A stretch of 54,375 nt of DNA from Lachnospiraceae bacterium (GCA_017521605.1 JAFXCD010000047.1:1-54375); one strand, 5' to 3'. Counted from the first letter of the stretch, positions 34,985-44,011 are shown. Notes: a model not told the origin generated them from the sequence alone. Translations and numbers: made by a program.

Positions 34985-36593
34985 ACATTTGCTCCTCATA
35001 CATTTTGGTGTTTGCCCAGAACACAAAACGGGCTCTTAACAACAGGGTATTTTTTTCATTGTCTTCAAAACCGACCGGTAACAGCTTTGCCAGATTGGTC
35101 TGACAGAGTAATGCAATGAGTGCATTATACTGTTGCAAGGTTTCCGGATTGCCACAAAGCATATAACCATCTGCTTCTGTGTGTGGGCTGGGTACAAAAT
35201 GTGACAGAAAATCTGCCAAAGGCTGCAGAGAGTTATCATTAGTTGGCAGGGATGCATAAATCAGTGGCTCGTATTCCTCTAACTGGTTGAAGAGCAAAGT
35301 ATGACGCTTCCATATAGGTTTCTTTGCCCGTAGGGAGATAGCAAAGAGCAGAGACAGAAGATCAATCAAGCCTGCAAACAATAGGGAAAAGCGGGCTGTT
35401 AGAAGGGTGTCATCCTGTTGTAAGGCCAAAATAGGAACAAAATATAAATCTGCTATTTGATAACGGGTATCTGTGGCACTAAGTTTGCGGTTTTCCGGCA
35501 GGATAGAATTCAGTTTCAGGATGACAGCCATTATTTCAGAATCCATGGAAGCTTTCAGTTCCATAACATTGGCATTATTTACAATGCCATCCGGTAACGC
35601 CTTTACCAACTCATCACATTTTTTTAACTGTGTATGGGAATTTAGCCGGGTCCATTGATTCAAGGCATTAGTTAAGGAAGTGTGAGAAGAGTGGTATCCA
35701 CACAATTTTGCCACTTGCAAAAGACGGTCAAAATCAGCACACTCCTTTGTAGACAGCGTATTCCCCTGAGAAGTATCTCGGATGGCGGAAAGCAGTTCTA
35801 TGGTGATGGTGGAAACTGCCTCTTGTAGGGAGATTTCCTCTGTAATACTTAAGCTGTTTTTCAAGGTGCTTAGAGCAGCAGTATTATCTTGAAGGCAGGT
35901 ATTTAGCTCTTCCATGGAAGCAAAACCATGAGAATTCAAAAGGGATATACGAAGTGCATCCGTTTCTGTGTTTTTACTTTGGGAAAGGCTGTTAATATAT
36001 GCCTGATACGCAGTAGCATAATCTTCATAGTTTGCGTAAGAACTTTGCTTCGGAGCACGAAGAGCTGTGCTATGTTCAGGCCCGGATTCATTTAATGCAG
36101 CTTGGCAGGCAAGTATATTTTCCTGTTCTGTTAACAGAGAGGTGTAATGAGCAAGAATGGAAGAGGAGGATTCTTGTACAGTTAAGAGTGCATCTGTTTG
36201 GACAGAGTTTAGTTCTGTCTGGTACAGATGGATTAAGTCCCCAGAAATCCGCATATAATTCTCCTGTAAATAAGTTACAGGAGAATTAACGGAGTTATAA
36301 ATACCAATATAAGAAAAATATATAGAACAACATACAGTTACCAAAAGGGCCAATAACTTTAAAGGGCTTATTTTCTGGCGGAGGGAATTGCCAAAAAAGT
36401 AGGAAGTAGCCTGTATAGCTATGGCAAAACACAGAGCTGCATAAGGAAAAATATTTTCCAAATATACTTTAGCACCATCCCAAGTGGTGGCAAAGGATAT
36501 AAGTTGCAGTAATAAGGTTACAATAGAAATCAGTATTAGTAATGCCTTATCTGAAAACAAAGAGAATGCATAAGTTTTAGGTATCTTCCTCAT
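34977..36593 (-). CDS. unrecognised membrane protein with large helical extracytoplasmic domain
   Basis: This 538-residue protein has three N-terminal membrane helices (about 16-36, 47-67 and 77-97), a roughly 300-residue helical segment rich in Ser, Thr, Asn and Leu (about 100-400), a fourth helix (about 401-421), and a C-terminal tail of about 117 residues. With an even number of helices, tail and N-terminus fall on the same side, probably cytoplasmic. That would leave the large middle domain outside. It overlaps the kinase gene by 17 nt and the next gene by 8 nt. No known domain was recognised. It may be a ligand-sensing or effector partner of the kinase. Confidence 0.75.
   Translation of the reverse strand: MRKIPKTYAFSLFSDKALLILISIVTLLLQLISFATTWDGAKVYLENIFPYAALCFAIAIQATSYFFGNSLRQKISPLKLLALLVTVCCSIYFSYIGIYNSVNSPVTYLQENYMRISGDLIHLYQTELNSVQTDALLTVQESSSSILAHYTSLLTEQENILACQAALNESGPEHSTALRAPKQSSYANYEDYATAYQAYINSLSQSKNTETDALRISLLNSHGFASMEELNTCLQDNTAALSTLKNSLSITEEISLQEAVSTITIELLSAIRDTSQGNTLSTKECADFDRLLQVAKLCGYHSSHTSLTNALNQWTRLNSHTQLKKCDELVKALPDGIVNNANVMELKASMDSEIMAVILKLNSILPENRKLSATDTRYQIADLYFVPILALQQDDTLLTARFSLLFAGLIDLLSLLFAISLRAKKPIWKRHTLLFNQLEEYEPLIYASLPTNDNSLQPLADFLSHFVPSPHTEADGYMLCGNPETLQQYNALIALLCQTNLAKLLPVGFEDNEKNTLLLRARFVFWANTKMYEEQMYE
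36257..36287. repeat. perfect inverted repeat inside the 538-aa gene
   Basis: AATTCTCCTGTA (36257-36268) and its exact complement TACAGGAGAATT (36276-36287) are separated by 7 nt. In the transcript this forms a 12-bp hairpin within the codons for NSPVTYLQENY, just after the third membrane helix. Confidence 0.85.
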
Positions 36594-38655
36594 TTTTTTC
36601 TTCCTCTAATGGTTCCGAAGAAAGAGGGAACGAGACAAGTGCAGTAAATAAATCTGCATTTAGGTCTATGGAGAAGGTTCCACCACAGGCTTCTGTAAAG
36701 CTTTGTACAATGGAGAGACCTAAACCGCTTCCTTCGGAAGTACGGGAGGCATCAGCACGTACAAAACGTTCCACTATTTCTTTGGGGTCAAAATCCAGCT
36801 CTTGTCGGGATATGTTTTTAATCCGGACACAAGCATTTTTTTCTTGTTTCTCTACTTCAATATATACCCGAGAGTTTTCCAGGGAATACTGCAGGGCATT
36901 AACAATCAGGTTTTGAAAGATTCGGTACAGCTTTTCCCCGTCTGCTTCAATCATAAGAGGGGGAGCACAGATGTTGGTTTTAAAGGTAAGGGTACTTTCC
37001 TGTATACGTTCATCCATATCTGCAAGGGTCTGATATATCAGCTTAGTAAGATCCAGTCGTTTTTTTTCTATGGATAGATTTCCGCTGGTAGCTTTGGATA
37101 ACTCAAAGACATCCTGAACCATTCCTTTTAAGCGATAAGCTTTCTGACGTAAAGAAAGTGCATAATTGTCAGCAGGAGCAGGAAGCTTTTCTTCACAGAG
37201 TAAATCAGCATAATTGATAATGGCGGTTAAAGGAGTCTTTAGGTCATGGGACACATTAGTAATTAGTTCCACACGCATTTTATTGGCACGCAAAGTGTTC
37301 TCTATTGCAGCTTCAATACCCTGTTCCACTTCAGTGACATGAGTGGCCATTCCGGTTAATAAGGAATCTTTGCTTAAGTGTAAGGGCTGCTCCGGATTAC
37401 CGCTGTTTATGGCATCCAGACGGCCGGAAATTGAGAAAATATCTCGAATAAAATGATAAAGATGTTTTTGCAAAAAGAATACCGTCAGGCCTGTTAATAT
37501 CAAAAAAAACGAAAAGATAAGGAGGTTTATGGCAGGGTTTAAGCAAAGAATAACCAAGCCCGCTACAAAACATAATGTGCCGGATACTAAGAAGCCGATA
37601 TGAAACGATGAAACCTTACGTCGCCAACCTATATTATGGAAATATTCTGATACGGATAAAATCAAAGTAAATAGGATAGAGTTTTGCAGGACTCTTATGC
37701 TATTGTATCTGAGATCTTTATGTAGTAAATATAGTAGGATACCAATTAAGCCATACAGCCATACATTTGGTATGACTTGGTAACGAAGGTGCTGCGGAGC
37801 AGTAAAGTTCCATAGGCAATAATGACTACTCCAAAAATATAAGATGATTAGTAGTAGTATTTTAAGTTCTAAAAGGATTTTACCGGTCAGAGTACTGAAA
37901 GACAGTAAAACACGACGGGTATTTTTGGCAGTAAATATCCTAATCAGTAATAAAAACGTAAATAAAAAGGTACTGATGAAAAGAGTTATTATAATTATTC
38001 GATGATTCTGCGACAGGCGGTCCAGACTTTTCAGGTAGGAAGATGAATAGGAAGCCCCAGTCTTTAAGGCAACAAGAAAGTTTATATTAGGAGTCACCTC
38101 CGCATTAGCCTTGTATTGATAAGAGAAATAACTCTCCGGTGTTACCGAATTATGATAAACATCTCCTTCAAAAAAATGTAGTTTGTTATTGGCACCATCC
38201 CAATAACAGCATAGGGTAACATCATCCGGTAATAAGAGATGACCGTCTTGAGGAGAATACAGAGGAGAATCAAAGTCACTTTTTGCTACTACAGAATTGT
38301 TCCGTTTAATGTGATAAAGCAAGTCTGCCTTCCCTTTTTCCAGTTCTTCCTGAAAGGCTGTCAAGGCTTGTCCGGTAGCAATGCTGTTATCCCTAAAGGT
38401 AAGAGGATAGCCGTAATCATCTCCTGCACCGGCATAGGATACCATGCCATAGGTGTATAGCTTGCTGATATATTCTCTGAATTCCGGCAGATAGTATAGC
38501 TCTCCCGTTAGAATGGATCTTCCCTCTGTTTGCCATGCGTAAAGGGTATCACGTCCCATGAGCAGAGTTCCCAGCATGGTAAAGAAGGAACCTACCAGTA
38601 GGATTCTGTACAAAAAAAGTCGTATTTTTTTACCTGTTTTCAAGTTTGTATCCAA
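36577..38655 (-). CDS. sensor histidine kinase with seven membrane helices
   Basis: This 692-residue kinase has one N-terminal helix (about 11-33), an extracytoplasmic sensor of about 185 residues, then some six helices (about 219-395), and a HisKA/HATPase core. The phospho-acceptor is H470 in ITNVSHDLKTPLTAI. The N-box is QNLIVNALQYS (N582, N586) and the G2 box GSGLGLSIV (642-650). The usual DxGxG box is replaced by RIKNISRQEL, as in one Firmicute subgroup of such kinases. It overlaps the regulator gene by 26 nt. The signal is unknown. Confidence 0.9.
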   Translation of the reverse strand: MDTNLKTGKKIRLFLYRILLVGSFFTMLGTLLMGRDTLYAWQTEGRSILTGELYYLPEFREYISKLYTYGMVSYAGAGDDYGYPLTFRDNSIATGQALTAFQEELEKGKADLLYHIKRNNSVVAKSDFDSPLYSPQDGHLLLPDDVTLCCYWDGANNKLHFFEGDVYHNSVTPESYFSYQYKANAEVTPNINFLVALKTGASYSSSYLKSLDRLSQNHRIIIITLFISTFLFTFLLLIRIFTAKNTRRVLLSFSTLTGKILLELKILLLIILYFWSSHYCLWNFTAPQHLRYQVIPNVWLYGLIGILLYLLHKDLRYNSIRVLQNSILFTLILSVSEYFHNIGWRRKVSSFHIGFLVSGTLCFVAGLVILCLNPAINLLIFSFFLILTGLTVFFLQKHLYHFIRDIFSISGRLDAINSGNPEQPLHLSKDSLLTGMATHVTEVEQGIEAAIENTLRANKMRVELITNVSHDLKTPLTAIINYADLLCEEKLPAPADNYALSLRQKAYRLKGMVQDVFELSKATSGNLSIEKKRLDLTKLIYQTLADMDERIQESTLTFKTNICAPPLMIEADGEKLYRIFQNLIVNALQYSLENSRVYIEVEKQEKNACVRIKNISRQELDFDPKEIVERFVRADASRTSEGSGLGLSIVQSFTEACGGTFSIDLNADLFTALVSFPLSSEPLEEEKNEEDT

Positions 38656-39328
38656 TGCCCCACACCACCTTTAAATATTCGGGTTCCCCCGGATTGATTT
38701 CTATTTTTTCGCGTATGCGCCTAATATGTACCATGACCGTTTTTTCCCCATTATAAGCAATAGGCTCCTGCCATACAGCAGTATAAATTTCTTCTGCGGA
38801 AAAAATACGTCCGGGATGTTTCATAAGCAGTTCTAATATTTTAGTTTCAGTGGAAGTAAGCTTTACCACTTCACCGTCCACCTTTAGAATATGAGAATTA
38901 AAATCAAACATAAGTCTGCCTATACGAGCCTCCTGGTTGACTGTATTGACGCCTCCCAATTGCATGTATCGGCGTAATCCACTTTTTACTCTTGCCAGAA
39001 CTTCTTTGTAATGAAATGGTTTTGTTATATAATCATCTGCCCCAATGGAAAGTCCCAGAATTTTGTCAGATTCTTCTGATTTGGCGGACATTACCAGAAT
39101 GGGAATATTGTTGCGCTCACGTATTTTTAGTATAGTGGAAAACCCATCCATCTGAGGCATCATAATATCCAGAAGCATGAGATGAATCTGTGTTGATTCC
39201 AATATGTGCAATGCCTCAAGACCATTATAGGCACAAAAAACAGAGTAGCCTTCTTTTTCCAGTTGAATTTTTAGGGTGTTAACAATATCTTTATCATCAT
39301 CAACAACCAGTATCTTTTCCTGATTCAT
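38630..39328 (-). CDS. OmpR/PhoB-type response regulator
   Basis: This 232-residue regulator has a receiver domain with VVDDDKD, phospho-acceptor D54 (LLDIMMPQMDG) and the KPFHYKE lysine, followed by a winged-helix DNA-binding domain (about 130-230) with EKTVMVHIRRIREKIE. It is the first gene of the four-gene unit and shares a 26-nt overlap with the kinase. Its own promoter region carries two identical 14-bp direct repeats, the usual site layout for this family, so autoregulation is likely. GGAG lies 7 nt before the ATG. Confidence 0.94.
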   Translation of the reverse strand: MNQEKILVVDDDKDIVNTLKIQLEKEGYSVFCAYNGLEALHILESTQIHLMLLDIMMPQMDGFSTILKIRERNNIPILVMSAKSEESDKILGLSIGADDYITKPFHYKEVLARVKSGLRRYMQLGGVNTVNQEARIGRLMFDFNSHILKVDGEVVKLTSTETKILELLMKHPGRIFSAEEIYTAVWQEPIAYNGEKTVMVHIRRIREKIEINPGEPEYLKVVWGIGYKLENR

Positions 39329-39373
39329 GATATTTCTCCGTATATAAACTGTAATAGGAATATTTCTACTTCT

Positions 39374-39420
39374 ACTATAGCAGAAAATTCTTACAAAAAA
39401 AGTAGCAAAATTCTTACAAA
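39374..39420 (-). promoter_or_regulatory. promoter and direct-repeat operator of the sensor operon
   Basis: On the minus strand a -10 TATAGT lies at 39379-39374. Instead of a good -35 there are two exact copies of the 14-mer TTTGTAAGAATTTT (plus strand AAAATTCTTACAAA at 39384-39397 and 39407-39420), with a 23-nt repeat period. Tandem repeats replacing the -35 are typical of promoters activated by OmpR-type regulators. Confidence 0.7.
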
Positions 39421-39440
39421 TTTCTTAAGATTGAGAGTTT

Positions 39441-39545
39441 TATGCATATTTGAATGTATAAAATAATGATCATAACAAAAATATGCATAAAAACAATGAA
39501 AAACCACATTTTTATAAAAAAGTATTGCATATTATGCATAAAAGG
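39441..39545. promoter_or_regulatory. cluster of ArgR-like sites upstream of argC
   Basis: Three TGCAT-containing sites lie at 39441-39460, 39479-39498 (AATATGCATAAAAACAATGA) and 39524-39543, where TGCATATTATGCA is a perfect 13-nt palindrome. They lie in the only gene-free gap above 300 nt (39329-39681), between the divergent sensor and arginine operons. The rest of that gap holds the promoters listed separately and AT-rich filler. Confidence 0.6.
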
Positions 39546-39553
39546 TGTATGAT
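39525..39553 (+). promoter_or_regulatory. argC promoter P1 (operator-overlapped)
   Basis: TTGCAT (39525-39530), a 17-nt spacer and TATGAT (39548-39553). The palindrome TGCATATTATGCA covers the -35 and spacer, so a bound repressor would exclude polymerase. The architecture mirrors the argG promoter. Confidence 0.65.
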
Positions 39554-39598
39554 TATGCAATCAACTAATTGCGAATACGAATATTCTCTTAAAAAGAG

Positions 39599-39627
39599 TT
39601 GAGTTTTGTGAGAAGAAAGAGTATAGT
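39599..39627 (+). promoter_or_regulatory. argC promoter P2
   Basis: TTGAGT (39599-39604), a 17-nt spacer and TATAGT (39622-39627). It lies downstream of the TGCAT cluster, without an evident site of its own. It could provide basal expression. Confidence 0.5.
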
Positions 39628-39681
39628 AGTTATGTATGCTTTACAATGGGTAAAGTATAAATTTGAAAGGATGTGGCTGGT

Positions 39682-40635
39682 ATGAGCAAGAAGATGAAGA
39701 TTTTTATTGATGGTAGTGAAGGAACTACCGGACTTAGAATATATGAACGTTTTCAGGGAAGAGATGATATCGAACTTTTGAAGATAGATTCGGAGCTGAG
39801 AAAGGATATTAATGAGAGAAAACGTTTGATTAATGAATCGGATGTGACATTCCTGTGTCTGCCGGATGCAGCATCCAAGGAATCTGTTTCGCTGGTAGAG
39901 AATGAAAATGTAGTGATTATTGATGCATCTACAGCGCATAGAACAGAAGCAGGTTGGGCTTACGGTTTGCCGGAATTGTCTAAGGGACATAGAGAATCCA
40001 TTAAGAACGGTAAGAGAATTGCAGTGCCGGGATGTTATGCAACAGGATTTATCTCTTTGGTATATCCCATGGTTGCACAAGGTATTATGCCGTCAGATTA
40101 TCCGGTCAGTGCATTTGGACTTTCAGGTTACAGCGGAGCGGGTAAGAAGGTGATTGCGGCATATGAAGCCAAGGAGCGTCCTGTGGATTTTGATGCACCC
40201 AGAGAATATGCTTTAACACAGTCTCATAAGCATTTAAAAGAAATGAAGGCTATTACAGGTTTGGTTAAGGAGCCTTTGTTTTCCCCTATTATTTGTGATT
40301 ATTACAGTGGTATGGTGATGTCCGTGCCTGTTTATACAGATATGCTTCAAAAAGCAAAAACACCGGAAGAAATACATAAAATGTTCAGCGAGTTTTATGC
40401 AGGTGAAAAATTTGTAAAGGTAATGCCTCTGGAAGCAGAAGCAGGTGAAGGTAATATGCTGGCCGGCAATGGTTGCTCCGGTTGGGATGGTTTGAAAATA
40501 TTCATCACCGGAAATGAAGACAGAGTGGTTCTTTCTTCACAGTTTGATAACTTAGGAAAGGGCGCTTCCGGTGCAGCAATCCAGTGTTTGAATATTGTAA
40601 TGGGTTGTGAGGAAGAAAAAGGATTACAGCTATGA
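39682..40635 (+). CDS. argC: N-acetyl-gamma-glutamyl-phosphate reductase (type 2)
   Basis: ArgC reduces N-acetylglutamyl phosphate to the semialdehyde. At 317 residues it belongs to the shorter type 2 group. The NADP-binding start is IFIDGSEGTTGLRI, the catalytic cysteine lies in AVPGCYATG, and GLSGYSGAGKK is present. I start at ATG 39682 (MSKKMKIF), with GAAAGGA 10 nt upstream. GTG 39673 is too close to that site. The stop overlaps the next start (ATGA). Confidence 0.93.
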   Translation: MSKKMKIFIDGSEGTTGLRIYERFQGRDDIELLKIDSELRKDINERKRLINESDVTFLCLPDAASKESVSLVENENVVIIDASTAHRTEAGWAYGLPELSKGHRESIKNGKRIAVPGCYATGFISLVYPMVAQGIMPSDYPVSAFGLSGYSGAGKKVIAAYEAKERPVDFDAPREYALTQSHKHLKEMKAITGLVKEPLFSPIICDYYSGMVMSVPVYTDMLQKAKTPEEIHKMFSEFYAGEKFVKVMPLEAEAGEGNMLAGNGCSGWDGLKIFITGNEDRVVLSSQFDNLGKGASGAAIQCLNIVMGCEEEKGLQL

Positions 40636-41090
40636 AAAAATATACCATTAAGACTATGACAATAGAAGATTATGATGGTCTGTATGTTCTTTGGATGACC
40701 ATACACGGCTTTGGAATACGAAGCGTGGATGATTCCAGAGAGGGCGTGGAGATGTTTATACAAAGAAATCCTTCCACCAGTGTGGTGGCAGTTTCCGAAA
40801 AAGGAGAAATTGTAGGAGGTATTCTTTGCGGGCATGACGGACGAAGAGGTTGTCTGTATCATGTATGCGTAAGAGAGGATTATCGCAGACTGGGCATCGG
40901 CAAGGAAATGGTAGTTCATTGTATGAATGCATTGAAGGCGGAGAAAATCAACAAGGTAAGTCTCATCGCATTTACCATAAACGATATAGGCAATGCTTTT
41001 TGGAATACCATTGGTTGGACTAAGAGAGAAGATTTGAACTATTATGATTTTACCCTAAATGAGGCGAATATAACCGCATTTAATAAATAG
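40632..41090 (+). CDS. GNAT acetyltransferase, candidate N-acetylglutamate synthase
   Basis: This 152-residue GCN5-type enzyme has the acetyl-CoA loop VREDYRRLGIGKEMV (about residues 78-92) and a typical final strand (FWNTIGWTKREDLNYY). It starts in a 4-nt overlap with argC and precedes argJ by 13 nt, deep in the arginine operon. A short GNAT in this position could make N-acetylglutamate to prime the cycle, as the short ArgA proteins do. A different acetyltransferase role is possible. It has no amino-acid-kinase domain. Confidence 0.85.
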   Translation: MKKYTIKTMTIEDYDGLYVLWMTIHGFGIRSVDDSREGVEMFIQRNPSTSVVAVSEKGEIVGGILCGHDGRRGCLYHVCVREDYRRLGIGKEMVVHCMNALKAEKINKVSLIAFTINDIGNAFWNTIGWTKREDLNYYDFTLNEANITAFNK

Positions 41091-41103
41091 GAGGAAGTAA
41101 GAT

Positions 41104-42327
41104 ATGAAAGAAATCGCAGGCGGCGTAACAAGCGCTAAGGGATTTGAGGCAGCAGGTGCAGAAGCTGCCGTTAAATATAAAAATCGTAAGGATATGGCAC
41201 TGGTATACAGCACTGTACCTTGTAAAGTGGCAGGAACCTTTACTACAAATGTAGTAAAAGCGGCACCTGTGCTTTGGGATAAGCAGGTAGTAGAAACTAG
41301 CGCATTTGCACAGGCAGTGGTTGTGAATTCCGGTATTGCAAATGCTTGTACCGGTAAGCCGGGTATGGATTGCTGTAAGTCAGAGGCAGAACATGCAGGG
41401 AAGCTTCTGGGAATTCCGGCAGAGGCAGTTTTGGTAGCTTCTACCGGTGTAATCGGCATGGCTATGCCTGTGGACAGATTGTGTGCCGGTATTGAGAAGC
41501 TGGTGGCAGCAAAGGCGGCTACCCCTGAGGCGGGATTGGATGCTGCAAAGGCAATTATGACTACGGATACTGTACATAAGCAGGTAGCTGTAGAAGTGGA
41601 GCTTGGCGGAAAGACTGTAACCATCGGCGGTATGTGTAAGGGTTCCGGCATGATTCATCCCAATATGTGTACCATGCTTGGATTTGTAACCACTGATGTG
41701 AATATTTCAAAGGAAATGCTGCAGAAGGCTGTTTCGGCAAGTGTAGTAGATTCCTTTAATATGATTTCCGTAGATGGAGATACTTCTACTAACGATACCT
41801 TGCTGGTATTGGCAAATGGTTTAGCAGGAAATGAAGAGATTACAGCAGAAAACGCTGATTTTAAAGCATTCTGTGAGGCTCTGGATTATGTTACCATGTA
41901 TCTGGCAAAGAAAATGGCAGGTGACGGAGAAGGTGCAACTGCATTGTTTGAATGCCGGATTGTAGGTGCGGATACCAAAGAAAATGCAAGAACTCTTGCA
42001 AAATCTGTAATTTGTTCTTCTTTAAGCAAGGCAGCTATCTTTGGACATGATGCAAACTTCGGTCGTTTCCTTTGTGCACTGGGTTATAGTGGTGTACAAT
42101 TTGATCCTGAAAATGTAGATTTGTACTTCCAGAGCAAGTCCGGACGTATTTATATTTACGGTGAAGGTATTGCAAAGGATTACAGCGAAGAAGAAGCAAC
42201 TAAGGTTCTTTCTGATGAGGAAGTAACCATCTATGTGGATATGCATATGGGTGAAGCCGAAGCTACTGCATGGGGTTGTGATTTAAGTTATGAGTATGTG
42301 AAGATAAACGCCGACTACCGATCATAA
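41104..42327 (+). CDS. argJ: glutamate N-acetyltransferase / amino-acid acetyltransferase
   Basis: ArgJ moves the acetyl group from N-acetylornithine to glutamate, and bifunctional forms also use acetyl-CoA. It is made as a precursor that cuts itself before a threonine nucleophile, here T190 in GMIHPNMCTMLGF. The residue before it is Cys rather than the more usual Ala. Other motifs, VVVNSGIANACTG and MISVDGDTSTNDT, are intact, and the length (407) is normal. GGAGG lies upstream. Confidence 0.95.
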   Translation: MKEIAGGVTSAKGFEAAGAEAAVKYKNRKDMALVYSTVPCKVAGTFTTNVVKAAPVLWDKQVVETSAFAQAVVVNSGIANACTGKPGMDCCKSEAEHAGKLLGIPAEAVLVASTGVIGMAMPVDRLCAGIEKLVAAKAATPEAGLDAAKAIMTTDTVHKQVAVEVELGGKTVTIGGMCKGSGMIHPNMCTMLGFVTTDVNISKEMLQKAVSASVVDSFNMISVDGDTSTNDTLLVLANGLAGNEEITAENADFKAFCEALDYVTMYLAKKMAGDGEGATALFECRIVGADTKENARTLAKSVICSSLSKAAIFGHDANFGRFLCALGYSGVQFDPENVDLYFQSKSGRIYIYGEGIAKDYSEEEATKVLSDEEVTIYVDMHMGEAEATAWGCDLSYEYVKINADYRS

Positions 42328-42363
42328 TGCGTTTTTGTGAGTACATTTATATGGAGTAATGAA

Positions 42364-43032
42364 ATGGAAGAAGGAAATGAGAAGAATTATCCAATGAGGT
42401 CTAAGACTTCATTGATAGTTGCTATAGCATGTACTTGTGTTTGTGTGGTATTGATTCTGTATGTTGTGATTCATCCTAGAGCTTTGAACATTGTGATTGG
42501 ATTAATAGCATTATATGCAACAATTAAATTGTGGATGAAAAGGTATAATGTAAACCTGATTTTTGTAAAACCATTATTTATAGTAATGATAGTTGCAACA
42601 ATACTCATTGCCTTTCCAATTAATTCAAGACATGCGAGTTGGGAATACAAAGGTGATATAAAAGAGTTTAAAAGTCTGTATCCAAAAGAATTTGAGGCAT
42701 TTCCGGATGAATTACCAAAGGAGGCAAAGGATGTGCAGTGGATGGTGGTTCCCGGGCTTATGCAAGGTTCTCCTTATGAGCTTTTAGTTTTTAAAGCACC
42801 TCAATCATATCTGGATGAAGTTGTTGAGAGGTTTGAAGCGAAGGCCAAGAAATATGTATATGACAGGGAGTATGGAGGTTTGGAAATTATGTTCCCATAT
42901 TATAGTCATCTTTCGGACCCGGAGAATACTGAGATTTATGTTTTGTATGATAATGGGGATAATAATCATCTTCACATGTATGGTTTCTGGATAAACAGTG
43001 CTATAGGAGAAATTGGATTTTTTGAAGAATAA
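42364..43032 (+). CDS. unrecognised membrane protein inside the arg operon
   Basis: This 222-residue protein has two or three N-terminal membrane helices (about 16-36, 40-57 and 68-86) and a soluble C-terminal domain of about 135 residues rich in Tyr, Glu and Phe. I start at ATG 42364, 7 nt after GGAG. The frame continues upstream only to a GTG without a site. Base composition looks more AT-rich than argJ or argB on either side. It interrupts the argJ-argB order. No family was recognised. It may be a later insertion. Confidence 0.7.
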   Translation: MEEGNEKNYPMRSKTSLIVAIACTCVCVVLILYVVIHPRALNIVIGLIALYATIKLWMKRYNVNLIFVKPLFIVMIVATILIAFPINSRHASWEYKGDIKEFKSLYPKEFEAFPDELPKEAKDVQWMVVPGLMQGSPYELLVFKAPQSYLDEVVERFEAKAKKYVYDREYGGLEIMFPYYSHLSDPENTEIYVLYDNGDNNHLHMYGFWINSAIGEIGFFEE

Positions 43033-43057
43033 TAAAGCCAAAGAAAGGAACTACAAA

Positions 43058-43945
43058 ATGGAAAAAAATATTGAAAAATACTTACAAAAAGCAGAGGTGC
43101 TTATTGAAGCACTTCCCTATATTCAGAAATTTAATAGAAAAATCATCGTAGTCAAGTATGGCGGAAGTGCCATGAGCGATGAGGAATTGCAGAAAAATGT
43201 AATCAAGGACGTAACCTTACTTAAATTAGTAGGCTTTAAGCCCATTATTGTACATGGTGGCGGTAAGGCCATCAGCAAATGGGTAAATAAGGTTGGCAAG
43301 GAAGCAGAATTTGTAAATGGTCTGCGTGTAACCGATGCAGAAACCATGGAAATCGCTGAAATGGTATTGGGCAGAGTGAATAAGAGCCTGGTGTCCATGG
43401 TGCAGGAGCTGGGGGTAAAAGCAGTTGGTATCAGTGGCAAGGACGGAGGTTTGTTAAAGGTCGATAAGAAGTATTCTAACGGTCAGGATATCGGCTTTGT
43501 AGGCGATATAAAGGAAGTGGATGCCAAGATTCTCTACGACTTGTTGGAAAATGACTTCCTTCCTATCGTAGCACCTATTGGAATGGATGATAATTTTGAC
43601 ACTTTTAATATTAATGCAGACGATGCGGCATGTGCCATTGCAAAGGCTGTTGGTGCAGATAAGCTGGTATTTTTGACAGATGTAGAAGGTCTGTATCGTG
43701 ACTTTAACGATAAATCCACCTTTATTTCCAGACTGACTGCATCAGAAGCAGATAATCTGATCGGCAGCGGTATTATCGGTGGCGGTATGTTGCCTAAGTT
43801 AAATAACTGTACTTCTGCAATTAAGAATGGTGTAAGCAGGGTACATATTTTGGATGGGCGTGTACCTCATTGCCTGCTTTTGGAAGTGTTTACCAATCAA
43901 GGTGTGGGGACAGCTATTATTTCGGATGATGATGAGAGTCACTAA
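43058..43945 (+). CDS. argB: acetylglutamate kinase
   Basis: ArgB phosphorylates N-acetylglutamate, usually the step inhibited by arginine. The amino-acid-kinase fold is clear: [24 protein letters not shown], and the C-terminal [13 protein letters not shown]. The N-terminal helix ([23 protein letters not shown]) is the type associated with arginine-sensitive hexamers. I start at ATG 43058, 8 nt after AAAGGA, instead of the longer frame that overlaps the preceding gene. The product is 295 aa. Confidence 0.96.
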   Translation: MEKNIEKYLQKAEVLIEALPYIQKFNRKIIVVKYGGSAMSDEELQKNVIKDVTLLKLVGFKPIIVHGGGKAISKWVNKVGKEAEFVNGLRVTDAETMEIAEMVLGRVNKSLVSMVQELGVKAVGISGKDGGLLKVDKKYSNGQDIGFVGDIKEVDAKILYDLLENDFLPIVAPIGMDDNFDTFNINADDAACAIAKAVGADKLVFLTDVEGLYRDFNDKSTFISRLTASEADNLIGSGIIGGGMLPKLNNCTSAIKNGVSRVHILDGRVPHCLLLEVFTNQGVGTAIISDDDESH

Positions 43946-44011
43946 TGAAGTGTTTATGTAAATGTTGCAGAAATTCAGAGCAATACTTAAGTGCTGCAAG
44001 GAGGTAAATTT

